Of a stretch of 64,000 nt of DNA, positions 63,377 through 64,000 are shown piece by piece. The notes beneath the pieces are model-generated. The model did not search any database. It saw only the letters and a list, made by a program, of their open reading frames with translations, and was not told where the DNA came from. The position numbers and the translations under genes are program-made. The number at the start of each line of letters is the position of its first letter. Positions within the stretch are counted from its first letter, which is position 1. Source of the DNA: Actimicrobium sp034313845 (GTDB lineage: Bacteria > Pseudomonadota > Gammaproteobacteria > Burkholderiales > Burkholderiaceae_D); the NCBI RefSeq assembly GCF_034313845.1, contig NZ_JAVIWN010000004.1, one strand, 5' to 3'.

Positions 63377-64000
63377 ATGAACCTTCATCACCTGGCCGCA
63401 CTGGACCGACTGCTCTCCGAACAACGCACTGTCCTGCATGAAAAATGGGTCGCTGAAATTCTCACCAGCTGGTCTTCGCTGTTACCGAACACGTTCAACG
63501 TCGACGAGATGCGTCAGCACACGGCGCTCCTGCTGGAAGAAATTGCGAAGATTTTTTCCGCCTATCCGGAGTCCGGCCTGTGGGAATTCGGCGAGACTCA
63601 TCCGCTGGTGCTGGCGATGAGCGAGTTCAGCGCCAGCCGCGCGGTGTCCGGCTTTACGCCGACCGAGACAGCGCAATACGTGATGTGTCTCAAAAGCGTG
63701 CTGACGCTGGCACTGATTCATGAACTGATGAGCTCACCCGTCGAAATGAAAGTCAATCTGGCCGCCGTCGAAGACGTCATTGGCCGCCTCACGCTGGTGA
63801 CTTTTTCAGCGTTTGTCGAAACTCGCGAGCGCGTGATTTTGCAACAGAGCGCGTCGCTGGTCGAACTGTCGACGCCGGTGATCCGGCTCTGGGACCATGT
63901 GCTGCTGCTGCCACTGGTCGGTGTGATCGATACCGCGCGCGCACGCAAATTTACCGAGAACCTGCTCGAAGCGATTACCCGCTATGAAGCCAGCGTGACG
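63377..64000 (+). CDS. RsbR-family stressosome protein, 3' end outside window
   Basis: The first 208 residues of a longer protein cut by the window end. Residues 1-170 match an RsbR/RsbRD-type N-terminal helical domain, and from about residue 178 a STAS domain begins (STPVIRLWDHVLLLPLVGVIDTARARKFTENLLEAI), the standard RsbR opening. RsbR proteins form stressosome complexes with RsbS and are phosphorylated by RsbT; those genes may lie beyond the edge. It is 181 bp after the MCP gene with a REP between. Confidence 0.88.
   Translation, partial: MNLHHLAALDRLLSEQRTVLHEKWVAEILTSWSSLLPNTFNVDEMRQHTALLLEEIAKIFSAYPESGLWEFGETHPLVLAMSEFSASRAVSGFTPTETAQYVMCLKSVLTLALIHELMSSPVEMKVNLAAVEDVIGRLTLVTFSAFVETRERVILQQSASLVELSTPVIRLWDHVLLLPLVGVIDTARARKFTENLLEAITRYEASVT

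Overview
The window looks like chromosomal DNA of a high-GC (roughly 60%) Gram-negative betaproteobacterium, most likely Burkholderiales and plausibly Oxalobacteraceae. This rests on protein style (single-chain PurL of about 1341 aa, CheZ present, glpD-glpK-glpF cluster, putP, Sec and Tat exported proteins). It is an inference; no rRNA or other marker gene is present. Coding density is high. I found no tRNA, rRNA, CRISPR array, prophage or intact IS element.

Region 1-17 kb is metabolic: a C-terminal fragment (possible metallophosphoesterase), an SDR oxidoreductase, an isochorismatase-type hydrolase, a secreted argininosuccinate-lyase-superfamily protein divergent from an MHS-family transporter, an unusual 682-aa Rossmann protein, an amino-acid-type binding protein, glpD-glpK-glpF with a perfect or near-perfect hairpin in front of each gene, a YeeE/YedE transporter, and a two-subunit molybdenum hydroxylase of the isoquinoline-oxidoreductase type. 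Region 17-26 kb is sensory and redox: a 1684-aa Ser/Thr kinase-ATPase-GAF-GGDEF protein, a di-haem cytochrome c peroxidase and an orphan histidine kinase.

Region 25.4-41.3 kb is the accessory-looking part. It holds a decayed REP-associated tyrosine transposase (RAYT), a 23S rRNA methyltransferase gene (rlmI) that has lost its catalytic half, eight copies of a REP-like palindrome, and two copies (about 420-432 bp, inverted relative to each other) of a composite element bounded by REPs. The composite carries a hexanucleotide tandem repeat, a conserved 10-bp hairpin and a 24-bp stem whose base pairs covary between copies. Between and around these lie a Pat-like acyl-CoA synthetase/acetyltransferase, a nuclease-DinG-type helicase, a four-gene J-domain cassette of unknown function, an NHL-repeat protein of about twelve blades, and putP.

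Region 41-64 kb holds purL and then a large signalling island. A minus-strand run (cheY, cheZ, periplasmic binding protein, hybrid kinase, HD-GYP response regulator) faces a tightly coupled plus-strand chemosensory operon: a soluble receptor-like protein with two complete signalling tips exactly 300 residues apart, a triple-CheW protein, CheB, a HEAT-repeat protein, CheR, a CheY-like regulator, CheA, a 78-aa STAS-like protein, another CheY-like regulator and a membrane MCP. An RsbR-type stressosome protein runs off the end. The tandem receptor plus triple CheW is my best candidate for a novel protein system; the covarying REP composite is the best non-coding candidate.
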